A DNA stretch of 64,000 nt from contig OW240920.1 in NCBI GenBank assembly GCA_933207985.1, positions 149,575,826-149,639,825 of the forward strand. The letters are read 5' to 3'. A program made the translations under genes and the position numbers. Each line of letters opens with the position of its first letter. Within the stretch, counting starts at the first letter, position 1. Shown here piece after piece: positions 55,301 through 64,000 of the stretch. Below the pieces are notes generated by a model. That model worked only from the letters and a program-made list of their open reading frames with translations, searched no databases and was not told where the DNA came from. The DNA comes from Pelobates cultripes. Taxonomy: Eukaryota; Chordata; Amphibia; Anura; Pelobatidae.

Positions 55301-58300
55301 CACAGAATCTCCCCATCAATCGTCGCCAGTCACAGAATCTCCCCATCAATCGTCGCCAGTCACAGAATCTCCCCATCAATCCTCGCCAGTCACAGAATCT
55401 CCCCATCAAAACTTGTCATTCGGGGCTCCCCATCACAGAGAACAGAGAACTACAAACTAATCTTAAAAAGCTAATTTATTGAGCAACATATCATACCATC
55501 TGGAGCCCCGTCACATACCACCAGGTCTGCCGACTGCCCCTCGAAGTGGCGGATGATTTCATGGGCTGTGGAAACCTGAAGCGAGACATAGACTTCATCA
55601 GATTAGCAGTCACAATGCCTTAAAAGAGACACGTGTCTGACAAATGCAATAGAGAACAGAAACAAAATGGGCGTTCGTTTGTGGGAAATGGACAAATGTT
55701 CAGATTAAAATAGCACTTTCTAAACCCTGAACTGGAATATATTCAAACCTTGCACAATGTACGGCCGGAATAGCTGATCTGTACAGAGTTCCCAGCTCTG
55801 ATCATGGAACTTAGTGAATAAACTGAGGTCTGTGGTGAACAGAAAGTGGAATTTGGGAATAGTGGTATTAAAAGCTTTGGACATTTTACTTTGTGTTCCT
55901 TTTCCTCCCCCATTCCTGTCTCGTTGTGTTACTGGCAGGGCATTGCCCAATTGTGCAAGTCCAAGCTGACTTGTCTGGGTAGGAGGCTGGAAAAGCGATT
56001 TATCCCTCCATGCAGTGCTTTACAGATGGCTGTGAGGAGGGCAGGGCTGAGGTTCCAGTGAAGAAGCTTGTGACGAGACCAATCTCGCCACATTGCATTG
56101 GAGAAGCCTGGTTGCTCGCCTGCTGCCTCTGGACTATGGCCCCCTGTTAAAAGACTTTGTTTCGCCAGCAGAAAAGCTGTATTCGTGCTTTTCTGCCGGT
56201 TGTTCGGTAGTTTTGTTTGAATGTGTTATACCCCAGATAGGAATCCCATGGAGCCCATTCGTATGAAACTGACTGTAAAGACTTTGGCTCCATGGCTATT
56301 AAACTGTATTCGTGTGGTCTGAGCGCCATTCACTTAATAATGTGCGCTCAGACTTGAGATATCTGGGGATATGTTAAATGTATAGTTTTAATGTAATGTG
56401 TCTTACCTGGTGTATTTTAACAGTAATGCTTGTTTTAGTATCCCCATGTGCATAATGGAGATTTGCCTTTGTCTTGGGAGATAATTGAATTACTTCTCAA
56501 TTATCTCCCAGGGCAGAGGGGAGGAAGCCAGGATGCATTGTGGGAATATACTGTGACTGTGTGTCCTATTTGTCTGCTTGTCTGTCCCTTGTCACAGTCT
56601 CCCATTTGGTCCCCTAGGGGAGTGTCCACCAGGTGGGAGACCTGCATAAATACTGGGCAGGTAGCCCTCATTAAACAGACCACTGCTTGACCCTCAACAC
56701 GGAGCTCTGTCTCGTCTTTGGGGGGGATTTACTGTATGCTGTTAGAGACTGATTGCCAGGAGTGTAAGCCGCTTGGGTGCTTTTCCTGTTCGTCTGCTAG
56801 CAGCTATTCGTGAGGTTCCAAACAGTAAAAAAAAACTATTGGCCCCCACCCCTAAACGACGGGTGGGGGCCCTAAAGTAAAATAAGAGGGGAGACCTAAT
56901 GTCCCCCCCCGGCCCCACCCCTGGGGGCCCGAAGTCAATTCCCCCCCCCACCCAAATAAAAAGTCCCTACCTACCCCCCTCACCCTAAAAAATAGTGAGG
57001 GGGGAATACAATAACTAACCTGTAAAATAAAATTAAACTTACCATTCGACGTCTTCTTTTTTCTCAAATCTTCATTTTTCAGCCCCAAAAAAGGCCAAAT
57101 AAAAAACCAACATAACCGTCGAATTGAAAATAAAATAAAAATCCCGAGCGCAAAAAAAAAAAAAACCCGCCGAAAAATAAAAAACCTGAGCGCAAAAAAA
57201 TAATCCATCTTCACCCATGAAGGGCTCCACGCAGACTGAGCTCCGCCTTGCCCTGCCCTGCAATTAGGCTAAGAACACTCTGATTGGTGGGTTTAAGCCA
57301 ATCAGAGTGCTCTGTGTCATTTTACACAGCGTGGGGGCCAATAGTTTTTTTGGGGTTTTTTTTTTACAGTGAGCAGCCTGTGTGTTTAGTGGACATGCCC
57401 CTACTCGCGGTATAGCGAGTAGGGGCATTGGGGAGATTTTAATCTCCCTTGTGCTATTATGGGGGTCATATTGACCTCCATAGAGTGAGGGGGAGCCTGG
57501 AGGGGCTTATGAAGGGGTGGGGAGCACTGCTCCCTGCTGCTTCTATAGTTACATATTACAAGGAGAGAGCTGAGTGCCGGTAGCTCCCTCCTTGTAATAA
57601 ACTGCACGAACAAACGAACACTGATACATAGTGTTTGTTTGTTCGGCTGATCCTTCTATTCACTCATTCGTCTGTCTGATGAATGAGTGAATGGATGAAA
57701 TTCCCATTCACATGTCCAGGTGTTTCACTGGGCATGTGCGGGAATCTCACAGTCTGTCTACTGTGGGCAGATGACGTGTCCCACAGGGACTTCATCTACC
57801 CACACAAAGATGGCGGCGCCCTGAATCAAGATCGGGGCGGAAAATAAGGAATAAAAAATAGGTAATGTGGGGGGCTTAGGGGCATTTGGGGGTGACTAGG
57901 GTGTTAGATGTAGTGGAGGCCGGAGGGGGGGTTAAAAAAACAAAACAGGATTCGGCATGACAGTGCCGCTTTAATCTGTATACTGTATTCATTTTGGTCA
58001 CTACGACAGCACCAATTCTGTGAAATGCATGTTCCGTGTGTGCCCCCAATTCTGTTTTTGTCTTTACTATTTCTTTATATCAATTGATCTTTTACTGTGG
58101 AAATGGTTTATAGTAAACTAGAAAAGCTACAATTTCTGGGGAAATTGTGTGAAGTGTTCTTGCTTCCACCAGTAGTCTACAATAGGGACAAATTGCGCCA
58201 CAAGAACGACGATATTCCGTGAACCATTCGGCGAAACGTTCCACAAAGTAATAGCAATCCGATCGAGAACAATCTGCACGTTTTGGTAAATTTTTGTCTA

Positions 58301-59865
58301 TGTGGTGTAAAAACTGTGGGAGGAGTTAGGGTGGCAAATTTGGCTATAACAATAATAATAATAATAACTAGAAAAGCTACAATTTCTGGGGAAATTGTGT
58401 GAAGTGTTCTTGCCTCCACCTGTAGTCTACAACTGGAGTGGGCGGAGTAACTGTTATCATTTACATAGTACATTTAATTGCAACGTTGTTGCACAGTTAC
58501 ATTAAACCATACATTTATAAAAACATTAGCAGGTGTTCAAAAGGCTCTGTCTATGACATCACTTGCTGCTGCAGCCTGGCACAGGTCAGAGTATTTTGGC
58601 GGTTGCCATCTTCAAACGGTCGTATCTTAAAAACTATAACTCCTACAGCGAAGAGCTTTATATTGTGAGAATCATTTTGATGCACGTTTTGGTAAATTTT
58701 GGTCTATGTAGTGTAAAAACTGTGGGAGGAGTTAGGGTGGCAAATTTGGCTATAAGAATAATAATAAGTGACCTTAATGAGCAGCAAAGCCAGAGGCAGT
58801 AACTGGAACCTCTGGGCTTATCCTCTCAATAGTGACCAGAGCTTTATGGACCATCACCCTGTATACACGGTATTCGCACAGTTATTCATTACAAGAGGCG
58901 GAGCGTGAATAAAACCATGTGATGATTTATCGTTGTTGTTTATAATTTTCGTTTAGAACACCCCAGACTTATATTTTCACTCTATTTGACTCTAGATAAT
59001 GACCTGTTAATTTAATTCCTTTTTTACTCTGGCATTTTTAATATTTATTTATTTATAAAATATTTTACCAGGAAAGATACATTGAGATTTCTCTCGTTTT
59101 CAAGTAGATATTTGTGGTACCTTTGTGATATCTCCCTGAATCTGGATTACTCCAGGCAGAGGAGCCATAGCCTGCAGATCCACAGCCACAATCTTCACCT
59201 CCGATTCCTGACCTTCAGAACCACTGTGAAACAAAATCGAACTTCATTAATTATCAAACGTGTACTCTGCCAACCACACCCATGAGAGTAGTCAGAGTAT
59301 GCCACCCTAAAGGCACTCACCGCAGTTTCCTGCTGAGAACTTGACTCCAACTGCCAGGAGCAGCACATAGATCCACGGCTCTGTGAACCCCTGAGAGAAA
59401 AGCAAACACCATGGTCAACACTGAAAGTTAGATCCACGTCACCCCAAATCTAAACACCACTATTTAATGATATCGCCCCGAATCTAAACACCGCTATTTA
59501 ATGATATCGGCCTGAATCTAAACATCGCTATTTCATGATATCGCCCTGAAATTAGACATCGCTATTTAATGATATCGCCCTGAAATTAGACATCGCTATT
59601 TAATGATATCGCCCTGAAATTAGACATCGCTATTTAATGATATCGCCCTGACCTGGACTTTCAAAAAACCTAGAATGGAAAGCGAATTTATAACGACATG
59701 TAGCCACTCAGACAGACACGATACATCCAGATGTTAATAATTACCGCGGAATAGTCTGTATTCTTCATCCAGCTGCAGTAGTTTGAAGGCGCTGCGAGCT
59801 CTCCATCCTTCCTCTTTGGCTAAGCGGTAATAGATATCTCGTTTGTCCTTCGATGAGCGTCCCAT
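52352..59865 (-). CDS. FTSJ1: tRNA (cytidine/guanosine 2'-O)-methyltransferase FTSJ1, ten coding exons, 316 aa
   Basis: FTSJ1 is the vertebrate Trm7: it 2'-O-methylates positions 32 and 34 of tRNA anticodon loops with S-adenosylmethionine. Coding exons, minus strand: 59865-59745, 59390-59321, 59223-59121, 55575-55497, 55165-55113, 55035-54982, 54896-54794, 54459-54376, 54282-54179 and 52531-52352. All junctions are AG/GT and the 951 nt close in frame (human protein 329 aa). [20 protein letters not shown] opens the protein. The SAM motif [14 protein letters not shown] lies at 46-59. The catalytic tetrad is K28, D120 (CDGAPD), K160 (FVAK) and E195 (NSSIE). The tail has [17 protein letters not shown], as in human FTSJ1. 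Exon 1 is preceded by an acceptor at 59881-59882, and a donor at 60460-60464 marks a non-coding first exon. Intron 3 (3.5 kb) holds the inserted repeats. Confidence 0.95.
52715..54120. repeat. Minisatellite, 28-42 bp units, about 38 copies, in FTSJ1 intron 9
   Basis: The unit GATACAGACACCAGGAGTTA CATGCCAGGCAGGCACAGAGT alternates with ACCACCATGAGTTACACGCC. An 83-bp dimer is the main higher-order form up to about 53330. The 3' part (53780-54110) uses ACGCTAGGCGGGC variants. It fills nearly the whole intron. Confidence 0.95.
55195..55410. repeat. 30-bp minisatellite, 7 copies, in FTSJ1 intron 4
   Basis: CGTCGCCAGTCACAGAATCT CCCCATCAAT is repeated with almost no divergence, so the array is probably length-polymorphic. 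Confidence 0.95.
56058..56810 (+). mobile_element. LTR-like insertion in FTSJ1 intron 3, flanked by 10-bp direct repeats
   Basis: TGAGGTTCCA occurs at 56048-56057 and 56811-56820. The interior has TGTGACGAGACCAATCTCGCCAC (given in part: GACGAGACC/AATCTCGCC) near its start. Towards the end comes CATTAAACAGACCACTGCTTGACCC, related to the LTR text CATTAAA-ACAGACCTGCTTGACCC at 44220-44245. A solo LTR of a related gypsy family is likely, but 10 bp is long for its target duplication. Confidence 0.5.
56821..57720. mobile_element. Relative of the 14735-23124 foldback element, with a row of hairpins
   Basis: 56840-57230 matches 15460-15990: GGTGGGTGGGGGCCCTAAA-type unit, CTCACCCTAAAAA, CAGCCCCAAAAAAGGCCAAA and GAGCGCAAAAAAA. 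The centre with CTGATTGGTGGGTTTAAGCC corresponds to 16045-16075. From 57397 on, hairpins follow each other: GCCCCTACTCGCGG..CGAGTAGGGGC (also at 22861-22890), GGGAGATTTTAATCTCCC, TTACAAGGAG..CTCCTTGTAA and CGAACAAACGAACACT..GTTTGTTTGTTCG. The stretch ends near the MITE-like end GGCATGACAGTGCCGCTTTAA (57954-57974). Confidence 0.65.
58105..58770. repeat. Two-part direct repeat (about 70 and 85 bp) in FTSJ1 intron 3
   Basis: CTAGAAAAGCTACAATTTCT..GTAGTCTACAA is present at 58118-58182 and 58367-58433. GCACGTTTTGGTAAATTTT..GCAAATTTGGCTATAA is present at 58276-58350 and 58682-58755, each followed by an ATAATA microsatellite. No coding content; I do not know the family. Confidence 0.8.
59038..59105. 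repeat. Dispersed-repeat fragment next to FTSJ1 exon 3
   Basis: The text TTTATAAAATATTTTACCAG, GAAAGATACATTGAGATTTC is one I recall as a common interspersed repeat in frog genomes; naming it needs a repeat library. It ends about 15 bp from the exon 3 donor. Confidence 0.4.
59455..59655. repeat. Minisatellite, about 35 bp unit, 5-6 copies, in FTSJ1 intron 1
   Basis: The unit GATATCGCCCTGAAATTAGA CATCGCTATTTAAT is very uniform in its last three copies. Confidence 0.95.
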
Positions 59866-59984
59866 GGTGTCTGGATGTTACCTGTCACAAAAAATTACAT
59901 TAAATGAGTGTCGGAGGTGGGGCTGGGAGTAGTAGGGAGGGAGAGCGGTAAGCTGGGGGGGGTAGGTAGTGGGGGGAGGGGCGC

Positions 59985-60299
59985 NNNNNNNNNNNNNNNN
60001 NNNNNNNNNNNNNNNNNNNNNNNNNNNNNNNNNNNNNNNNNNNNNNNNNNNNNNNNNNNNNNNNNNNNNNNNNNNNNNNNNNNNNNNNNNNNNNNNNNNN
60101 NNNNNNNNNNNNNNNNNNNNNNNNNNNNNNNNNNNNNNNNNNNNNNNNNNNNNNNNNNNNNNNNNNNNNNNNNNNNNNNNNNNNNNNNNNNNNNNNNNNN
60201 NNNNNNNNNNNNNNNNNNNNNNNNNNNNNNNNNNNNNNNNNNNNNNNNNNNNNNNNNNNNNNNNNNNNNNNNNNNNNNNNNNNNNNNNNNNNNNNNNNN
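59985..60299. other. Assembly gap (315 N) in the FTSJ1 5' UTR intron
   Basis: The flanks are G-rich: GGGGGGTAGGTAGTGGGGGG on the left, and on the right a 20-21 bp GGTATTGGGGTTCAGGGGGC array (60300-60400). The gap is probably this array collapsed or unsequenced. Confidence 0.95.
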
Positions 60300-60464
60300 G
60301 GTATTGGGGTTCAGGGGGCGGTATTGGGGTGCAGGGGGCAGTATTGGGGTTCAGGGGGCGTTGTTGGGGTTCAGGGGGCGGTATTGGGGGGCTGTGTTGG
60401 CTCCGTGGCCCCTGTCGCAGTGCATGCTGGGTGATTGGGTTCAGTTACAGTAAGAGACACTTAC

Positions 60465-60745
60465 CGCTCGGAAACGTGACTGCCGACTCCGGGGCGGGGC
60501 CAGTGACATCACCCGCAGGGCGGGGCCAGACAGTGACATCACGGGCAGGGCGGGGCCAGGCAGTGACATCACCCACAGGGCGGGGCCAGGCAGTGACATC
60601 ACCCACAGGGCGGGGCCAGCAGTGACATCACCCACAGGGCGGGGCCAGGCAGTGACATCACCGGCAGGGCGGGGCCAGGCAGTGACATCACCCGCAGGGC
60701 GGGGTTAGAGCGTTACTTGGAAACCCGAGGCGCGGAGTCCCGGAA
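60465..60745. promoter_or_regulatory. Bidirectional FTSJ1/SFT2D3 promoter built from tandem GC-box/TGACATCA units
   Basis: Between the FTSJ1 first-exon donor (60464) and the SFT2D3 start there are eight GGGCGGGGCC-type Sp1 boxes (the last reads GGGCGGGGTT) alternating with seven TGACATCAC elements, in units of about 33 bp from 60492 to 60712. The region is CpG-rich and has no TATA box. TGACATCA is one base from the CRE TGACGTCA and could result from CpG decay. FTSJ1 starts to the left and SFT2D3 to the right. Confidence 0.75.
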
Positions 60746-60772
60746 GTGTCGCTGTCAGTGATCCCGGAAGTG

Positions 60773-61420
60773 ATGCCGGAGGCGGTGCAGTCGGAGTGTG
60801 CTGGCGGTGCCCGGGGGTGGCCGGGCTGGCTGGGCCGCTCCTGGCTCCCCGCTGTCTCCCTGGAGGCGGACCCCCTGCTCCCCGGGCAGTCAGAGCGTCC
60901 CCCGGCCCCCCGCTCCTGGCTCCCCGGCTCCTGGCTCCCCTCCCCCGGCTCCCGGCTCCCCTCTCTCCCCCTGGAGGCGGACCCCTTGCTCCCCGGGCTC
61001 TCGGCCTCCCGCCGGCTGTTGCTGGCCGGGCTGTGTGTGTCCCTGGCCGGGCTGTGTTTCGGGCTGGCCGCGCTGTATCTGCCGCTCCTGGTGCTCCGGG
61101 CCCGGAAGTTCTCGCTGCTCTGGTCTCTGGGCTCCGGGCTCGGCCTGGCCGCCGCCGCCCTCCTGCGGGGACCGAGCCGCCTCCTCCGGGAGCCCGAGCC
61201 GGCCGGCCTGCTCTACCTGCTGGCCCTGGGGGGGACGCTGTATGCCGCGCTCGGCCTGCGGAGCACCGGGCTCACCGTGCTGGGGGCGGCCGCCCAGGTC
61301 ATCACCGCCGCCGGACTGCTGCTCGGACTGCTCCCCGGGGGGGCCGCTGGGAGGAGATACATCACCGGCCTGTGCGGGGGGCTCCTGCGGAAAGGGGCGG
61401 CCAGAGCCCTGCCCGTCTGA
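60773..61420 (+). CDS. SFT2D3: Vesicle transport protein SFT2C (SFT2D3)-like, intronless, 215 aa
   Basis: SFT2 proteins are small four-helix Golgi membrane proteins implicated in endosome-to-Golgi transport and vesicle fusion. The ATG at 60773 gives 215 residues, the length I recall for human SFT2D3, also a GC-rich single-exon gene. Membrane spans: about residues 82-105 (RRLLLAGLCVSLAGLCFGLA), 109-140, 149-170 and 176-200. The RARKFSLLWSLGSGL stretch between spans and the terminal ALPV are family signatures. An upstream in-frame GTG (60746) is not favoured. The N-terminal region contains a repeat: LEADPLLPG occurs twice (about residues 31-39 and 68-76). Very high GC content gives open frames in the other phases as well. 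Confidence 0.9.
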   Translation: MPEAVQSECAGGARGWPGWLGRSWLPAVSLEADPLLPGQSERPPAPRSWLPGSWLPSPGSRLPSLPLEADPLLPGLSASRRLLLAGLCVSLAGLCFGLAALYLPLLVLRARKFSLLWSLGSGLGLAAAALLRGPSRLLREPEPAGLLYLLALGGTLYAALGLRSTGLTVLGAAAQVITAAGLLLGLLPGGAAGRRYITGLCGGLLRKGAARALPV

Positions 61421-61439
61421 TGGGAGACCGAGACCCCCC

Positions 61440-61860
61440 GGGGATACTGTGAGACCCCCCCACCCGGGGGACAGCGAGAGAGAGAGACCCTGGGGACACC
61501 AGAGGGCCCTGGGGACACCGAGAGGGCCCTGGGGACACCGAGAGAGGAGAGACCCCTGGGGGACACCGGGGAGAGACCCCTGGGGACACCGAGAGGCCCC
61601 TGGGGACACCGAGGAGAGAGGGCCCACCCGAGAGGACACCGGGGAGGACCCCACCCGGGGGCACCGGGGAGACCCCACCGGGGGACACACCGAGAGGGCA
61701 GGGGGTACCGAGACCCGGGGGTTTTACCGGGGGCCGGGGGGACTGCCGAGAGGGCCAGGGGTTACTGAGAAGACCCCGGACACACTGTCTGCTGGATTCT
61801 AAATGTGAGAGAGACCGAGACCCCCCTCCGGGGATACTGTGTGAGACCCCCCCGGACACA
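61440..61860. repeat. GC-rich GGGGACACCGAGAG-type short tandem repeat in the SFT2D3 3' UTR
   Basis: Units such as CCCTGGGGACACCGAGAGGG repeat irregularly. Two copies of GAGACCGAGACCCCC..GGGGATACTGT (61424-61450 and 61810-61840) bracket the array. Confidence 0.8.
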
Positions 61861-62007
61861 GAGACTGGAGCCCCATTTACTGTGAAAGCAATGGGTCCTT
61901 TATTCTGATTCTAATATTGGGCCAACCGCTTCGAACAATCTCTCACTAACAGGGAGAACACGAGCCTTTTGTAGATCTAAAACCTGCTGCAGTGATTTTA
62001 TTTTTTT

Positions 62008-62013
62008 AATAAA
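62008..62013 (+). terminator. Polyadenylation signal of SFT2D3
   Basis: AATAAA after a T run, 588 bases after the stop codon. 62014-62420 shows no feature. Confidence 0.5.
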
Positions 62014-62424
62014 TGAACTTGTACCGGTTATCATGGTGACAGAATTTAGAATGGAAACTTTGTTCCAATGATGTTACTTTGATTAATATCTGTAGATTAT
62101 CAGAATTCAGCCAGTTGGTGCTCAGTAAAACTTTCCTCCTCCTTCATTTAATGTGCCATCTAATCCTATAACCAGCCCCGTTATAGCTCCTAGCTGGAGG
62201 CAGTATGTCATCCAGTATAAAACAGGGTTTCTTTGCATTGGGATTGCCTTTATATAATCCGGTATACTTTATATGGGGTAGACAGTAAATGGCTGTTACC
62301 TACTGCGCTGTTTGGCTGCTTTCCAGCTGATCTGCAGTATGCGAAGTGTTAATCAGGCACTATGACTACTTCAACTCTTTGTGGTCCTGGTGGCTGGATT
62401 CCAGTAGGGCTATCACTTCATTTG

Positions 62425-62585
62425 TTATTATTATTATTGCCATTTATATAGAGCCAACAGATTCAGTAGCGCTTTACAATGTTATGAGAGGGGGGATTTA
62501 ATTATAAATAGGACAATTACAAGAAAAATCACAGGAACGATAGGTTGCAGAGGATCCTGCTCTAACGAGCTAACAATTTAAAACT
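62425..62585. repeat. Dispersed repeat with TTATTATT head
   Basis: TTATTATTATTATTGCCATTT precedes ATATAGAGCCAACAGATTCA and GTAGCGCTTTACAATG; it ends in an AACGAGCTAACAATTTAA stretch. I recall this as a common frog/fish interspersed repeat, but cannot assign a class. Confidence 0.45.
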
Positions 62586-62739
62586 GAATGAGGGTCTCCA
62601 GTAACCAGGTTCTAACTTGAGATTACACTCTGCCTTAGTCATAACAATTCATACTAGCAATAGGTATTTTGTAATGGGCTGAGAGTGATCAACCTGCCAT
62701 TGGCTCCCATCTCTGCTCGGGCTAATGCAAGGATATTAA

Positions 62740-63181
62740 AGGACCACTCTAGGTACCCAGACCACTTCAGCTTAATGAAGTGGTCTGGGTGCCAGGTCCA
62801 GCTAGGGTTAACCCATTTTTTTCATAAACATAGCAGTTTCAGAGAAACTGCTATGTTTATGAATGGGTTAAGCCTTCCACTATTTCCTCTAGTGGCTGTT
62901 TCATTGACAGCCACTAGAGGCGCTTGCGTGCTTCTCACTGTGAAAATCACAGTGAGCACGCCAGCGTCCATAGGAAAGCATTATGAATGCTTTCCTATGT
63001 GACGGCTGAATGCGCGCAGCTCTTGCCGCGCGTGCGCATTCAGCCGACGAGGAGGATCGGCGGAGGAGAGCTCTCCGCCCAGCGCTGGAAAAAGGTGTTT
63101 TTTTTTTTTTTACCCCTTTCCAGAGCCAGGCGGGAGTGGGACCCTGAGGGTGGGGGCACCCTCAGGGCACTATAGTGTCCT
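62740..63181. mobile_element. TTAA-flanked MITE made of consecutive hairpins
   Basis: TTAA at 62736-62739 and 63182-63185; ends AGGACCACTCTAG and (complement) AGGACACTATAG. Inside, hairpins follow one another: CCAGACCACTTCAGC/..GAAGTGGTCTGG, ACCCATTT..AACATAGCAGTTTC and its complement, CCACTAGAGG, TCACTGTGA, GAAAGCATTATGAATGCTTTC, and GGCTGAATGCGCGC/GCGCATTCAGCC. No coding frame. Confidence 0.75.
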
Positions 63182-63185
63182 TTAA

Positions 63186-64000
63186 GCCAGGCAGCAGCTA
63201 GGCTGAACACTTCCTGGGACCCTGATCCAGTGTTAAGCCATTCAAATAGGTTTAACACTCATTATGCCAGGTGCTATATAAATGTATTAATATGTAGAGT
63301 TGTGTGCTGGCAAATGTACAAGAAAGTTTTCTCAGGAAGTGTATAGGAAGGCTGTGTGAGTGACAGCCAGGGGAAGTGTGGCTAGGGCTGCAAAAACAGT
63401 GACTTAACTCTTAAATGGCAGAGAAAGCAGAGGTATAACCTATACACTAAAATAGCTTATTTAAAGGATACATGTGGTGCAAATTTTGAATTACATTTTA
63501 AGATTCTGCAACCATTTTCATTTCTACAACATCCGTAACACAGGGCTCGACAAATCCCAGTACACCGTGAAGACGAGGAATTTTGTCCCGGCACCTGGGT
63601 ATTTGTCAACCTGCTTAGCACCTACCAACCTGGGTGGACATAAATTAAAATAAATAATAATTTGTGTGTGTGCCTGTCCTTATATGTAAATTTAAAGAAA
63701 CACTATAGTGTCAGGAATGCAAACATATATTCCTCACACTATAGTGTTAAACTACTTCAGTGACCGGACCCCCTGTGATTGCATGAGAAATTTATTTTAC
63801 ACACCTTGCCATGCTGTCTCTCAGCGGCTGGCTCCAGCTCCATGTGAATAACGCCCCTTACCCTATTCCGTGTTCAGTACTGTGCAGAGTGTATAAGTAT
63901 TACAGAGTTCCACAGCTATAAAACTCGCAGTAATGTGTATAAATAAGTCACAGAGCTCACTGATCTAGAAAAATAGAGCAATACCGCACATTTATTAGGA
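63186..64000. other. Right edge: no gene seen, one MITE end
   Basis: AAACACTATAGTGTCAGGAA (63699-63718) and CACTATAGTGTTAA (63738-63751) match the TTAA MITE family above; its other end would lie beyond the window. Otherwise unremarkable sequence. Confidence 0.5.

Noticed and set aside
55195..55410. Second CRISPR-like 30-bp array
   Set aside because: The units are contiguous without unique spacers, and the array lies inside an FTSJ1 intron.
60798..61802. 334-codon frame overlapping SFT2D3
   Set aside because: GC-rich sequence leaves several frames open; only the 60773-61420 frame shows family similarity and membrane spans.
1..64000. tRNA or rRNA genes
   Set aside because: I saw no A/B-box cloverleaf or rRNA-like stretch; the tRNA-Leu matches are retrotransposon primer sites only.

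Overview
The window is vertebrate nuclear DNA, most likely from a frog. The reasons are spliced genes with vertebrate-type exons and GT/AG junctions, very dense minisatellites, and a mixed load of Tc1/mariner, hAT, TTAA-targeting MITEs, Tx1-type L1, CR1-like LINEs and Ty3/gypsy elements of the Gmr1 type (integrase ahead of reverse transcriptase). There are two assembly gaps (30508-30607 and 59985-60299). I cannot name the species.

Four host genes are readable. (1) The last two coding exons of PORCN (+, 152-262 and 2200-2301). (2) A complete seven-exon gene for an organic solute transporter alpha (SLC51A)-like membrane protein (+, 4720-40499). Its exon phases close exactly into 426 codons, although about 35 kb of its span is introns filled with transposons and minisatellites. 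(3) A complete ten-coding-exon FTSJ1, a tRNA 2'-O-methyltransferase (-, 52352-59865, 316 aa), with the K-D-K-E catalytic tetrad. (4) An intronless SFT2D3-like Golgi/vesicle membrane protein (+, 60773-61420, 215 aa). It is head to head with FTSJ1 across a CpG-rich promoter built from tandem GC-box/TGACATCA units. The genes share no pathway; their order is a synteny block (PORCN and FTSJ1 are also neighbours on the human X).

Layout. 0.1-2.5 kb: PORCN 3' end. 2.9-6.7 kb: two large minisatellites around SLC51A-like exon 1. 6.7-9.4 kb: an inverted/tandem repeat, exon 2 and a dead Tc1. 10.4-11.6 kb: a solo LTR. 11.7-14.6 kb: a hAT element containing another hAT and a MITE. 14.7-23.1 kb: a giant palindromic (foldback) hAT-like element split by an L1. 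23.3-27.1 kb: a gypsy element lacking RT, ending 68 bp before exon 3. 27.2-28.2 kb: exons 3 and 4 with flanking minisatellites. 28.2-32.3 kb: two Tc1/mariner elements and a TA-rich minisatellite. 32.7 kb: exon 5. 32.8-38.8 kb: a CR1-like LINE interrupted by a MITE and by a second foldback hAT, which itself holds another LINE, telomere-like repeats and a solo LTR. 39.0-40.5 kb: exons 6 and 7. 40.3-44.9 kb: a tandem duplication that copied the end of exon 7, the downstream minisatellite and the gypsy 5' end. 43.9-51.6 kb: the Gmr1-like element, its 3' LTR split by a 2.1-kb insertion. 52.3-60.5 kb: FTSJ1. 60.5-62 kb: promoter and SFT2D3. 62-64 kb: MITEs and dispersed repeats.

The most unusual signals are: the microhomology-bounded duplication joining a host exon to a retrotransposon gag; several non-autonomous hAT-like elements (8-bp target duplications) whose bodies are palindromic arrays of different minisatellites; a 30-bp minisatellite that looks grown from the exon 4 splice donor; and the repeat-built bidirectional promoter.
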